Source of the DNA: an uncultured Ruminococcus sp.
GTDB lineage: Bacteria > Bacillota > Clostridia > Oscillospirales > CAG-272
DNA: 33,556 nucleotides
NCBI GenBank assembly: GCA_902797495.1
Contig: CADBTH010000005.1
Coordinates: 1-33,556, forward strand
Reading direction: 5' to 3'
Below, one piece after another: positions 26,571 through 33,556 of this stretch. How positions within the stretch are numbered: the stretch's first letter is position 1; each line of letters opens with the position of its first letter. A model generated the notes under the pieces. That model was given only the letters and a program-made list of their open reading frames with translations, made no database searches and had not been told where the DNA came from. The position numbers were made by a program, and so were the translations under genes.

Positions 26571-26985
26571 TTTTCCTCATTAAACACTTTCCGCAGATAC
26601 CGTTGATGATGCCGTTACCGCCTATCAGAAATCCGTGTTCGTTCATTATATGCTCTTTTATTTCTCTCATTTTTTCACACTCGAGGTGTATCAGCATTCC
26701 GCACTCGGTACATTTAAGATGGAAATGGTCGCTGCATGACTCGCCGAAGTTTGCATACTGATATACGAATCTGTCTTCGGTTGGGGACTCGTATCTTTTA
26801 AGAATCCCTTTTTTGCAAAGATTGCCGATGATCCTGTACAAAGTGCTTTTGGGAATGTCGACGCCGTTTTCGGACAGATCGTCCAAAGCGTGCTCAACTG
26901 TATAATGCTGTTCTTTATTTGTATAGAAGAATTCCGTAACTATCTTTTTATTATCCGTTGAGTATTCTTTCTTTATAATATCCAT
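26551..26985 (-). CDS. Fur-family metal regulator (Fur/Zur-like)
   Basis: The 144-residue protein is a Fur-family repressor: N-terminal winged helix (TVEHALDDL...IPKSTLYRIIGNLCKKGIL) and a C-terminal dimerisation domain. The structural zinc cysteines C92 and C95 (CTECG) and C131 and C134 (CGKC) are all present, plus DHFHLKC with H87 and H89 for the regulatory metal. It is the first gene of the operon and overlaps znuA. A perfect Fur-type inverted repeat covers its own promoter, so it likely represses the whole operon when metal is plentiful. Linkage to znuACB favours Zur, but the operator half-site TGAGAAT is closer to Fur boxes. Confidence 0.93.
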   Translation of the reverse strand: MDIIKKEYSTDNKKIVTEFFYTNKEQHYTVEHALDDLSENGVDIPKSTLYRIIGNLCKKGILKRYESPTEDRFVYQYANFGESCSDHFHLKCTECGMLIHLECEKMREIKEHIMNEHGFLIGGNGIINGICGKCLMRKNEKNCD

Positions 26986-26998
26986 TATACGTCCGCCA

Positions 26999-27019
26999 AA
27001 ATGAGAATTATTCTCATTT
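26999..27019. promoter_or_regulatory. Fur-type operator
   Basis: A perfect 10-1-10 inverted repeat: aaatgagaat, t, attctcattt. The core TGAGAAT-N-ATTCTCA is the 7-1-7 form bound by Fur-family dimers in Gram-positive bacteria. It starts next to the -10 box of the minus-strand promoter and covers the predicted start of transcription, an ideal place for repression. Confidence 0.85.
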
Positions 27020-27047
27020 ATTATACTAAAGAAATATGATTTGTCAA
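27020..27047 (-). promoter_or_regulatory. Promoter of the fur-like/znuACB operon
   Basis: On the minus strand, TTGACA (27047-27042), 16 bases, TATAAT (27025-27020): both hexamers are perfect consensus. The Fur-type operator lies immediately downstream. The ribosome binding site before the regulator is weak (ggcgga). Confidence 0.9.
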
Positions 27048-27117
27048 GAGCAATAGGTAACTTTTACATAAAAATTATTATAAATTTGGCTATATTGCTG
27101 TATTTATCATTAAATTC

Positions 27118-27146
27118 TTGACTAAATTTATTTATTATTATATAAT
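27118..27146 (+). promoter_or_regulatory. Promoter of the first dockerin protein gene
   Basis: TTGACT (27118-27123), 17 bases, TATAAT (27141-27146) in very AT-rich DNA, divergent from the metal operon promoter. It uses the same hexamers and spacing as the promoter of the second dockerin gene at 30925. Leader of about 25 bases with GGAGGA. Confidence 0.87.
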
Positions 27147-27176
27147 TATATAAACTATGATTTGGAGGATCCATTG

Positions 27177-30100
27177 ATGAAGAGAACAATTTCACTGCTG
27201 CTAGCCGCAGTAATGATCCTTCTCGCACTCCCCGTAGTTGTTTCGGCGGAGCCTGAAGGAAAGTGCTTTAGATTCGATGATAACGGAGCTTACGTTCAGT
27301 TTAACGACGGAGTGGCGGTATCATCTTCGCAGGGAGGATCTGTCTCATTCGATCTCGCTTTTGCTCCTGACAACAATGGCGAGCCGCTTGTAAAGGTGAG
27401 CGGAGACAGTGTTCAGATCTCGCCCGCTTCCGTAAATATCAACGGTACCGTGACACCTATATCATGGGGAACGGAAGAGCTGATCCATTGGAGACGCATT
27501 GAGATCGCTTATTCAGGAAACTCTATCACCGTTTCACTCGACGGCACGCCTGTTGCTTCCGGAAGCGGTACTTTTCCGGGCAATATTCTTTATTTCATCT
27601 GCTTCCCCGGTATTACATTGATCGATAATCTTGACGTCGTTTCAGGAGGAAACGTCGTTGCTTCAACCGGCTTTGAAAACAATCAATATATCGCGACAGC
27701 TACCGGTTCTGTGATAAGCGTTCCGACCGGAAGCTACTACGATTATAGTCCCGTCGTAATTCCCGAGAACGTTGAGTATATTTTCGATAACGCGGCGACA
27801 GCGGCAAAACTGACCGTTGCTGCAGACGTTGAAAAGTATCTCGGCGACCTTAACGAGGACGGACTTGTCAACATGAAGGACCTGTCGATCATACGAAAAG
27901 CCATCGCCGGCGATTCTTCTGCAACATTTAACAGGACTCTTGCCGATCTCAACTCAGACGGTGCTGTCAATACGAGAGACCTTCTTCTTATAAAGAAGAA
28001 TATATCCGGAATAACTCAACCTACAAAAGTCACGATCAGCGTCGGCGGAGGTGCGGCAGAGTTTGCTCCTTCGATGAACTCAGCAATGCTGACAGCAGAG
28101 AAAGCTACCGCAGAAGGTATCGACGCGACGCTCGCCATGGACCCGATCAACGCCTCGGGCTATCCTTACGCTGTCGTAACTTATATGACTCCAAACAGCA
28201 CAGACGATCACAACAGCGCGATCGCAAACACTTCCGCGTTTGGCGTGCACGGCAATCTTACCGAATACAACATTACGACAGACGGTAAGTTCCACTCGGA
28301 GATCATTGACCTGTCCTCCATCTCCGAATGGAACGGAGACACAGCAACGCTTAGGTATTTCGTCGCGGCAAATATCGGTGACAGGATTTATATTGACTCT
28401 ATCATCTTTGCGGCAAATCTTTCAAAAGCCAATTCCGCTAAAACTGCGAGAGAGAATGCAAAGAAAGATACGGCTATAGTCGACGTTATCGAGCCCGATC
28501 CGACGGGAAAGATCGGTGCATACGACGCAAACGGTAACTACGTTGTTAGATTTGACGAGAGAGCCAAAATCGACGCGAAAGTAACTCCCGTCAACAATAC
28601 GAGGATAACCTTTGCCGACACAGCAATCAGAGCCGTCGCAACGGCGGGCGCAGACCCGAACTTCTATATCGACCTTGTCGATGAAGAAATATCTGCGTCG
28701 ACTTTCAAGTATATTGTTTACGTGTATAAGAATCCTTCATCCAACGGAACTTCGAAGGGAGCTAACATCTATTACGTATGCAACGATATCGATCAGCCTA
28801 CGAGAAACTATGAGACCGAAGTCCTCGGCGGATCGAAGGGAGATCAGTATTTTGCTACAATATTTGATCTCACGTCGAAATCAAACTGGACGGGAGCAAT
28901 CAAGGGACTCCGTATAGACTATTTCACAGACTGTAATACGAATGATAATTCATACGTTGATTCCGTAATTTTTGCAACGACTCAGGCAAATGCAAACAAG
29001 GCTGTCAGCGCAAGACTCAGAGAGAGAAACGGATCTACTGCAGACGATACCGCAGGCGTATGGAACAACTATTGGTCATACTGTAAGAACGCCAATAACT
29101 ATGAATTCATCAGCGGAGACAACACGGATCTTGTGATGTACTTCAGGTACGGCAGTTACGACAAGCTCACGGCGCGCTCGCTCGGCGACAGAATGGCTCG
29201 CGCCATCACTCAGGCTACGGGACTGGAAGTCACCTGCACGCTGACCGGACTTCAGTTCGCCGAACTGAAAGGAAACTGGGGCAACAGTACTCCTGAGGCA
29301 AACATCTACTACTGCATCAAATACGAAGGTGTTTCCTACGTCGTATGTGTTAGAACGTGCATTATAAAGGATTCCGGATACAGCGACGAGCTTGACGGAA
29401 CGTCGGCTGATCCTGTCATTGAATACTATGACCTCAGCGCGTATACGTATACACCCGGATACGCTGTTTCCGACGCACACAATATGGGCTCTTACAGCAC
29501 GTATATGGCATACCACAGCAATCACGAGAGCAAAATGGTAGAGACCCCGTACGGAGCGTTTGCGGTATATCATACGTCCGGAAATCCCGACAACGGCAAC
29601 TACTGCGGAGGCGGACAATCTACGGTATTCAAGATACTCGACGACGGCTCTTACAAGAGCATCTATACCTTCAGCTGCACTGCGCACTCGACGAAACCTT
29701 ATATCCATTACGGCGACGACGGACTCGTTTATTTCGTTCAGGCTGACGACGAAGAGAATATGTCGACCTGCGCTATCTCTGTCGGATATTTCGATCCTTC
29801 AAAGCCGAAATCCGACGGAACGTACAACGTCACGTATTCGAGAGAAACGAAAGCATATCCCGGAGGCGCGGCATGGAGCGGATACGGTTATTCCTCCTCC
29901 GTCATCGATCCTTCGCAGGGTAAGATCTATATCGTTTACAACGGCGGCGGCGGAAACCGCGGATATTACCTCTGCTGGTTTGTTTACAACTATCGCAACC
30001 ATACGTGGGGATCCTCTCACAACGTCATCCTCACTCAGACTCACAGACACTGTTACACGTACCTCTTCCCGGACGGAAAGGGCGGTATGTATATCATAGG

Positions 30101-30752
30101 CGAGAGAGACGTTCTTCTTGCTGATATCGGACTTGCTGGAGTTTGCACCGGAGCAGACTACGCGTGGGACGAGATCAATATGCTTCATATTCCCAACGTA
30201 GAATCGACCAATTATACGTTCAGAAACGTATTTTCAGCCGATTATACGCAGACAGGACGCGAGCTCTACCCCGGATACATGAACGCTTACAGCGAGTGCT
30301 ACGTCGACTCCAACAGTAAGCTCCACGTATTCTGGACAAAGGTTATGCACGGCAGAAACATCCGCGACGGCAGATCGGTAGAAGGATGGCATGCAGTTTA
30401 TAACGTAGCGGGCGGTATCTCGCCGGCGCTCATCTATAAAGAACCCATCTCGTTCTCGCATCCCAACAACTGCTATACGATCAGATTCTGTGAGAATACG
30501 AGCGGCGAGCTGTTTATTATCGCAATACCGACAGAAAGCGCAAGAGTCGAGATCTGGAAGGCTACCAACGCCGACGGAACTCAGTTTGAACTCAAGCACG
30601 TCAAGTATATCGGAGTAGGGCCCAACACTGCGTTTATCGCAGGTACAAAGAGGACAAACTCCGTTGTGGATAATACGATCACCTGCGCGCTTCCTGCCGG
30701 AAGCGACAACGGCAGATATTATTCGTTCGTAGTAACTCTCCCCGCAAATTGA
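27177..30752 (+). CDS. Large secreted dockerin protein, unknown C-terminal domain
   Basis: The 1191-residue product has a signal peptide with a probable cut after VVVSA (residue 24). Residues about 25-200 are a beta-rich domain like concanavalin/laminin-G folds (SVSFDLAF, HWRRIEIAYSGNSITVSLDG). A type I dockerin follows at 223-281, with two calcium loops: D224, N226, D228, N232, D235 and D257, N259, D261, N265, D268. Two beta-rich modules span about 285-430 and 444-618; each holds an ATLRYFV- or KGLRIDYF-type strand and ends in a YIDSIIFA- or YVDSVIFA-like strand, perhaps carbohydrate-binding. The last 570 residues form a large domain with HSNHE, TPYG, H-x-SGN, GGG and YGDDGLVYF motifs and repeated beta-blade-like units, suggesting a beta-propeller enzyme or binding module. 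The dockerin points to attachment to a cohesin scaffold. I cannot name the C-terminal family. ATG 27177 has GGAGGA upstream. Confidence 0.9.
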   Translation: MKRTISLLLAAVMILLALPVVVSAEPEGKCFRFDDNGAYVQFNDGVAVSSSQGGSVSFDLAFAPDNNGEPLVKVSGDSVQISPASVNINGTVTPISWGTEELIHWRRIEIAYSGNSITVSLDGTPVASGSGTFPGNILYFICFPGITLIDNLDVVSGGNVVASTGFENNQYIATATGSVISVPTGSYYDYSPVVIPENVEYIFDNAATAAKLTVAADVEKYLGDLNEDGLVNMKDLSIIRKAIAGDSSATFNRTLADLNSDGAVNTRDLLLIKKNISGITQPTKVTISVGGGAAEFAPSMNSAMLTAEKATAEGIDATLAMDPINASGYPYAVVTYMTPNSTDDHNSAIANTSAFGVHGNLTEYNITTDGKFHSEIIDLSSISEWNGDTATLRYFVAANIGDRIYIDSIIFAANLSKANSAKTARENAKKDTAIVDVIEPDPTGKIGAYDANGNYVVRFDERAKIDAKVTPVNNTRITFADTAIRAVATAGADPNFYIDLVDEEISASTFKYIVYVYKNPSSNGTSKGANIYYVCNDIDQPTRNYETEVLGGSKGDQYFATIFDLTSKSNWTGAIKGLRIDYFTDCNTNDNSYVDSVIFATTQANANKAVSARLRERNGSTADDTAGVWNNYWSYCKNANNYEFISGDNTDLVMYFRYGSYDKLTARSLGDRMARAITQATGLEVTCTLTGLQFAELKGNWGNSTPEANIYYCIKYEGVSYVVCVRTCIIKDSGYSDELDGTSADPVIEYYDLSAYTYTPGYAVSDAHNMGSYSTYMAYHSNHESKMVETPYGAFAVYHTSGNPDNGNYCGGGQSTVFKILDDGSYKSIYTFSCTAHSTKPYIHYGDDGLVYFVQADDEENMSTCAISVGYFDPSKPKSDGTYNVTYSRETKAYPGGAAWSGYGYSSSVIDPSQGKIYIVYNGGGGNRGYYLCWFVYNYRNHTWGSSHNVILTQTHRHCYTYLFPDGKGGMYIIGERDVLLADIGLAGVCTGADYAWDEINMLHIPNVESTNYTFRNVFSADYTQTGRELYPGYMNAYSECYVDSNSKLHVFWTKVMHGRNIRDGRSVEGWHAVYNVAGGISPALIYKEPISFSHPNNCYTIRFCENTSGELFIIAIPTESARVEIWKATNADGTQFELKHVKYIGVGPNTAFIAGTKRTNSVVDNTITCALPAGSDNGRYYSFVVTLPAN
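27828..28052 (+). repeat. Dockerin block, copy 1
   Basis: The 75-codon segment from VEKYLGD to ISVGGG in the first dockerin protein. It has an indel-free partner at 31638-31862 with 73 of 75 residues the same, while 33 codons differ in DNA. It covers both calcium loops and the linker into the next module. Confidence 0.93.
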
Positions 30753-30767
30753 TTAGCAATACTCGTC

Positions 30768-30795
30768 AAAAGGACGCCTTCGGGCGTCCTTTTTG
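30768..30795 (+). terminator. Rho-independent terminator after the first dockerin gene
   Basis: An 11-bp perfect stem (aaaaggacgcc with ggcgtcctttt) around the stable TTCG tetraloop, followed by further T. It begins 16 bases after the stop codon, so the two dockerin genes are mostly separate transcripts. Confidence 0.95.
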
Positions 30796-30808
30796 TCTTT
30801 TATTCACA

Positions 30809-30852
30809 AGCTGTCGTTTGAATGACAGCTCGTGCTCCCGAAAGGGAGCACG
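30809..30852 (+). promoter_or_regulatory. Two further hairpins between the dockerin genes
   Basis: First, agctgtc (30809-30815) pairs with gacagct (30824-30830). Directly next to it, cgtgctccc (30831-30839) pairs with gggagcacg (30844-30852) around a GAAA tetraloop. Neither has a good T-run, and both lie upstream of the second gene's promoter. They could back up the terminator, protect the 3' end, or belong to a small RNA. Confidence 0.6.
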
Positions 30853-30924
30853 TTATCTATTTGTTCAAAGTGCATAAAGCGGAATCTTAGTTTTTGACTT
30901 TTATGTACATTTTTATCTTATTTA

Positions 30925-30953
30925 TTGACTATATAAAATATATGTATTATAAT
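30925..30953 (+). promoter_or_regulatory. Promoter of the second dockerin protein gene
   Basis: TTGACT (30925-30930), 17 bases, TATAAT (30948-30953), the same hexamers and spacing as the first dockerin gene's promoter. The leader is about 25 bases with GGAGGA before the ATG at 30984. Confidence 0.88.
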
Positions 30954-30983
30954 AATATTAACTACATTATATGGAGGATACTA

Positions 30984-33556
30984 ATGAAGAAAACACTTGC
31001 ATTGGTGCTTTCAGTGATCATGCTGCTTCTTTCTTTCCCGGCAGTATCACTGGCGGCGCCTGAAGACCAGGCTCTTGAGTTCAACTATGGCTCGAGCGGG
31101 GCGTATTTTCTTTTCACCGGTGCGTCCGGCGGATCGAATATTACGATCTCGTTTGACCTTTCAATGTCTCAATTAGACGGTGAACTCGACTTTACACTGA
31201 GCAACGTCGTTCACTTCCAGGCCAATGCCATTACGATCAACGGAAAGAGCACAAACTATACGTGGGGTGCGCTCGACAACAGGCATTGGAGAAAAGTTGA
31301 CATCGTTCTCTCGGGAAGCACGACTACGGTCAGACTTGACGACGTAGACGTAGCAAGCGCAAACGCAACGATCAGCGGAGCGCTGTTCTTCCTCGCAAAC
31401 CGCGGCCACATTTTAGTTGATAATTTTATCATAACGAGCTCCGGTATGCAGACCGTCAACCTTAACTTTGAGGACGAGGGAACGTACCTGAGTCACAAGA
31501 GCAACGACTCGTCTGCGATTCGCGGAAACGTTCCGGAGGGAAGCTACTATGATTACAGCCCTGTTATCGTTCCCGAAAACGTCGAATACAAATTCGAAGA
31601 TCCGCAGACCTGCGCAAAACTTACAGTTGCGGCAGATGTGGAAAAATACCTCGGTGACCTCAATGAAGACGGACTTGTCAACATGAAAGACCTTTCTATC
31701 ATCAGAAAGGCTATCGCCGGCGATTCTTCGGCAACTTACAACAGAACTCTTGCCGACCTCAACTCGGACGGAGCTGTAAATACGAGAGACCTTCTTCTTA
31801 TCAAGAAGAACATCTCCGGTATTACTCAGCCAACAAAGGTCGCGATCAGCGTTGGCGGCGGTTCAGCAGAATATGCCAACACGATGGTTTCCGCAAAACT
31901 GACTGCTGAAAAGGCTACTACCGAAGGCATAGACGCGACGCTGAACATGGATCCAATCAACGCTGCGGACTATCCTTACGCTGTCGTTACGTACATGACG
32001 CCGAACAGTACGGAAGTCCATAACAGTACGGCTGCTAACAAGTCTGCTTTCGGCGCATGGGGCAACGTAAAGCAGTACGATCTGACGACTGACGGTAAGT
32101 TCCACTCCGAGATCGTTGATCTCTCCGACATCTCTACATGGAACGGTGACAGCGCTACTCTAAGATTCTTCGTTGCGGCAAACGTTGGAGACGTCATCTA
32201 TATCAACTCTATCATCTTCTGCGCGAATATGTCCAAGGCTAATTCGACGAAGGCTGAAAGAGAAGAATCTCTCGTTAATTATCACATCAAGAATGAAGTG
32301 ATTCCCGATCCTTCCGGAAAGATCGGTTACTTCGACGCTGATAACAACTACTGCATCGTGTTCGATACGCAGGCTAAGATGAACGCTGTAGCGAGCGCTA
32401 CGAACAACACGCGTATCAGCTTCGACGACAACGCTATAAAGGCTACGGCTACAGGTACGGGCGACCCGCACTACACGCTCGATCTCACGGGCGAGGGCAT
32501 TTCCGCGTCGACTTATAAGTATATTGCATACGTTTATAAGAATCCCAATAACAACAAATCCGGCAAGCAGGCGAACATTTACTACCAGGTAGGAGATATG
32601 ACCTCGTTTGCAAAGGGCTATGAGTCCGATATGTTCGGCGGCACGAGATCCAGCAGCTACGTCATAGCTATAGTCGACCTTTCGGCTAAAACAAACTGGA
32701 CCGGAAACCTCAACAAGCTCCGTATAGACTACTTTACGGATACAGCTGTAGGCGACGTATCTTACCTCGACTCCATCATATTCTGCAGAACTTCCGCTCT
32801 CGCGGGTAAAGCAGGTAACGAAAGACTCAAGGAAAGAAACGGCGTTACGGAGAACTCTGCATCCGACGTATGGAACACCTACAGACATTACTATCAGAAC
32901 GCTAACTCCAACGAATACATCTCCGGCAGCCAGACCGACCTCAAGATGTACTTCAGATACGGCAGCTACGATAAGTTCACGGCGCGTTCTCTCGGAGACA
33001 GATTCGCAAGAGCGATATCCAACGCAACAGGAAACGAAGTTACGGCGGAGGTTTACTCCTACACGTTCTGCGAACTCAGAGACAAGTGGAACAATGAATA
33101 TCCCGAAAACTACATGTTCTTCACTCTCAGATATGACGGAGACATGTATATCATCTGGGTTAAGGTTATTATTCTTAAGGATTCAAGCTACTCCGATCCT
33201 CTCGACGGAACGAGTGCAGATCCTTACTACGACTACCCGAACAACAGCACGTGGTACACACCCGGTTATTCAATCAGTGATTCCGTCAACTCGACGTCTT
33301 CGTCGACTTACGTTGCGGCGCACAGTAACCATGAAAACAAGATCGTAAAGACTCCGTACGGAACATTCGTAACTCACCACATCAGTGGTAACACGGACGA
33401 TGGCAACCACACCGGCGGCGGCAGAACTGCAGTATACCGTCTCTATGACAACGGCACTTACAGATCGGTTTACGAATTTGACGTAACTTGTCATACGACA
33501 AAACCGCAGATCATGTACGGCGACGACGGACTCGTTTACTTCGTACAGGCTGACGA
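30984..33556 (+). CDS. Second large secreted dockerin protein (cut by window end)
   Basis: An open frame of 857 codons runs off the right edge without a stop. It is a paralogue of the preceding gene with the same plan: signal peptide (cut near SLA-A, residues 24-25), beta-sandwich domain, type I dockerin at about 224-280, two beta-rich modules and the start of the same large C-terminal domain. The last residues read YGDDGLVYFVQAD, aligned with the middle of the partner's domain, so about 340 residues should be missing. Conserved with the partner are HSNHE, TPYG, H-x-SGN, GGG and H-x-TKP. GGAGGA precedes ATG 30984. Dockerin sequence is nearly unchanged while the other modules have diverged, so the pair may bind the same scaffold with different targets. 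Confidence 0.92.
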   Translation, partial: MKKTLALVLSVIMLLLSFPAVSLAAPEDQALEFNYGSSGAYFLFTGASGGSNITISFDLSMSQLDGELDFTLSNVVHFQANAITINGKSTNYTWGALDNRHWRKVDIVLSGSTTTVRLDDVDVASANATISGALFFLANRGHILVDNFIITSSGMQTVNLNFEDEGTYLSHKSNDSSAIRGNVPEGSYYDYSPVIVPENVEYKFEDPQTCAKLTVAADVEKYLGDLNEDGLVNMKDLSIIRKAIAGDSSATYNRTLADLNSDGAVNTRDLLLIKKNISGITQPTKVAISVGGGSAEYANTMVSAKLTAEKATTEGIDATLNMDPINAADYPYAVVTYMTPNSTEVHNSTAANKSAFGAWGNVKQYDLTTDGKFHSEIVDLSDISTWNGDSATLRFFVAANVGDVIYINSIIFCANMSKANSTKAEREESLVNYHIKNEVIPDPSGKIGYFDADNNYCIVFDTQAKMNAVASATNNTRISFDDNAIKATATGTGDPHYTLDLTGEGISASTYKYIAYVYKNPNNNKSGKQANIYYQVGDMTSFAKGYESDMFGGTRSSSYVIAIVDLSAKTNWTGNLNKLRIDYFTDTAVGDVSYLDSIIFCRTSALAGKAGNERLKERNGVTENSASDVWNTYRHYYQNANSNEYISGSQTDLKMYFRYGSYDKFTARSLGDRFARAISNATGNEVTAEVYSYTFCELRDKWNNEYPENYMFFTLRYDGDMYIIWVKVIILKDSSYSDPLDGTSADPYYDYPNNSTWYTPGYSISDSVNSTSSSTYVAAHSNHENKIVKTPYGTFVTHHISGNTDDGNHTGGGRTAVYRLYDNGTYRSVYEFDVTCHTTKPQIMYGDDGLVYFVQAD
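31638..31862 (+). repeat. Dockerin block, copy 2
   Basis: The 75-codon partner of 27828-28052. Only Phe to Tyr and Thr to Ala separate the proteins, against 31 synonymous codon differences. Confidence 0.93.

Noticed and set aside
27828..31862. Recent duplication or gene conversion as the cause of dockerin identity
   Set aside because: 31 synonymous differences in 75 codons are too many for a recent copy event; selection on the protein explains it better.
32160..32888. Minus-strand open frame of 242 codons inside the second dockerin gene
   Set aside because: A matching shadow frame occurs in the paralogue at 29076-29708; both follow from the codon use of the real genes.

Overview
The window looks like a chromosomal segment of a low-to-mid-GC Gram-positive bacterium of the class Clostridia, most likely a gut- or rumen-type fibre degrader (Ruminococcaceae/Oscillospirales-like; inference). 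The reasons are a PolC-type replicative polymerase, the Firmicutes gene orders dgt-dnaG-rpoD and pyrH-frr-uppS-cdsA-dxr-rseP-ispG-polC, strong Shine-Dalgarno sites, and secreted dockerin proteins like those of cellulosome-forming Clostridia. No tRNA, rRNA, CRISPR array or transposon was seen, and no gene-free stretch is longer than about 230 bases.

Region 1 (1-8173, + strand): the last codons of an unknown gene and a strong terminator are followed by hflX (ribosome-associated GTPase), a YigZ/IMPACT family gene, an HD-domain dGTPase, dnaG primase, and then two complete primary-type sigma factor genes in tandem. The first sigma (5176-7032) has a Lys/Ala-rich low-complexity head of about 264 residues and altered residues in the -10 recognition helix. 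The second (7082-8173) looks like the orthodox RpoD/SigA.

Region 2 (8174-21253, + strand): a lipoprotein resembling an ABC solute-binding protein has its own consensus promoter and a terminator. Next come pyrH and frr, a terminator, and the envelope/isoprenoid/replication cluster uppS-cdsA-dxr-rseP-ispG-polC. The cluster ends in a 12-bp hairpin terminator shared with the convergent gene. Dxr and IspG make isoprenoid precursors, UppS turns them into undecaprenyl diphosphate, CdsA makes CDP-diacylglycerol, and RseP is an intramembrane protease. rseP appears to start on ATT.

Region 3 (21252-27047, - strand): a Ca2+-type P-ATPase gene, and upstream of it an overlapping four-gene operon (fur-like regulator, znuA, znuC, znuB) for metal uptake. 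The operon is driven by a TTGACA-N16-TATAAT promoter with a perfect 10-1-10 inverted repeat (Fur-type box) over the start of transcription, so the operon very probably controls itself.

Region 4 (27118-33556, + strand): two paralogous, very large secreted proteins in tandem (the second cut by the window end). Each has its own TTGACT-N17-TATAAT promoter. Both have a signal peptide, a beta-sandwich domain, an internal type I dockerin, two beta-rich modules and a large C-terminal domain with conserved His/Gly motifs that I cannot assign to a family. The dockerin block is 73/75 identical in protein although 33 of 75 codons differ, which is strong evidence of selection on the dockerin. This pair is the most likely place for an undescribed function.
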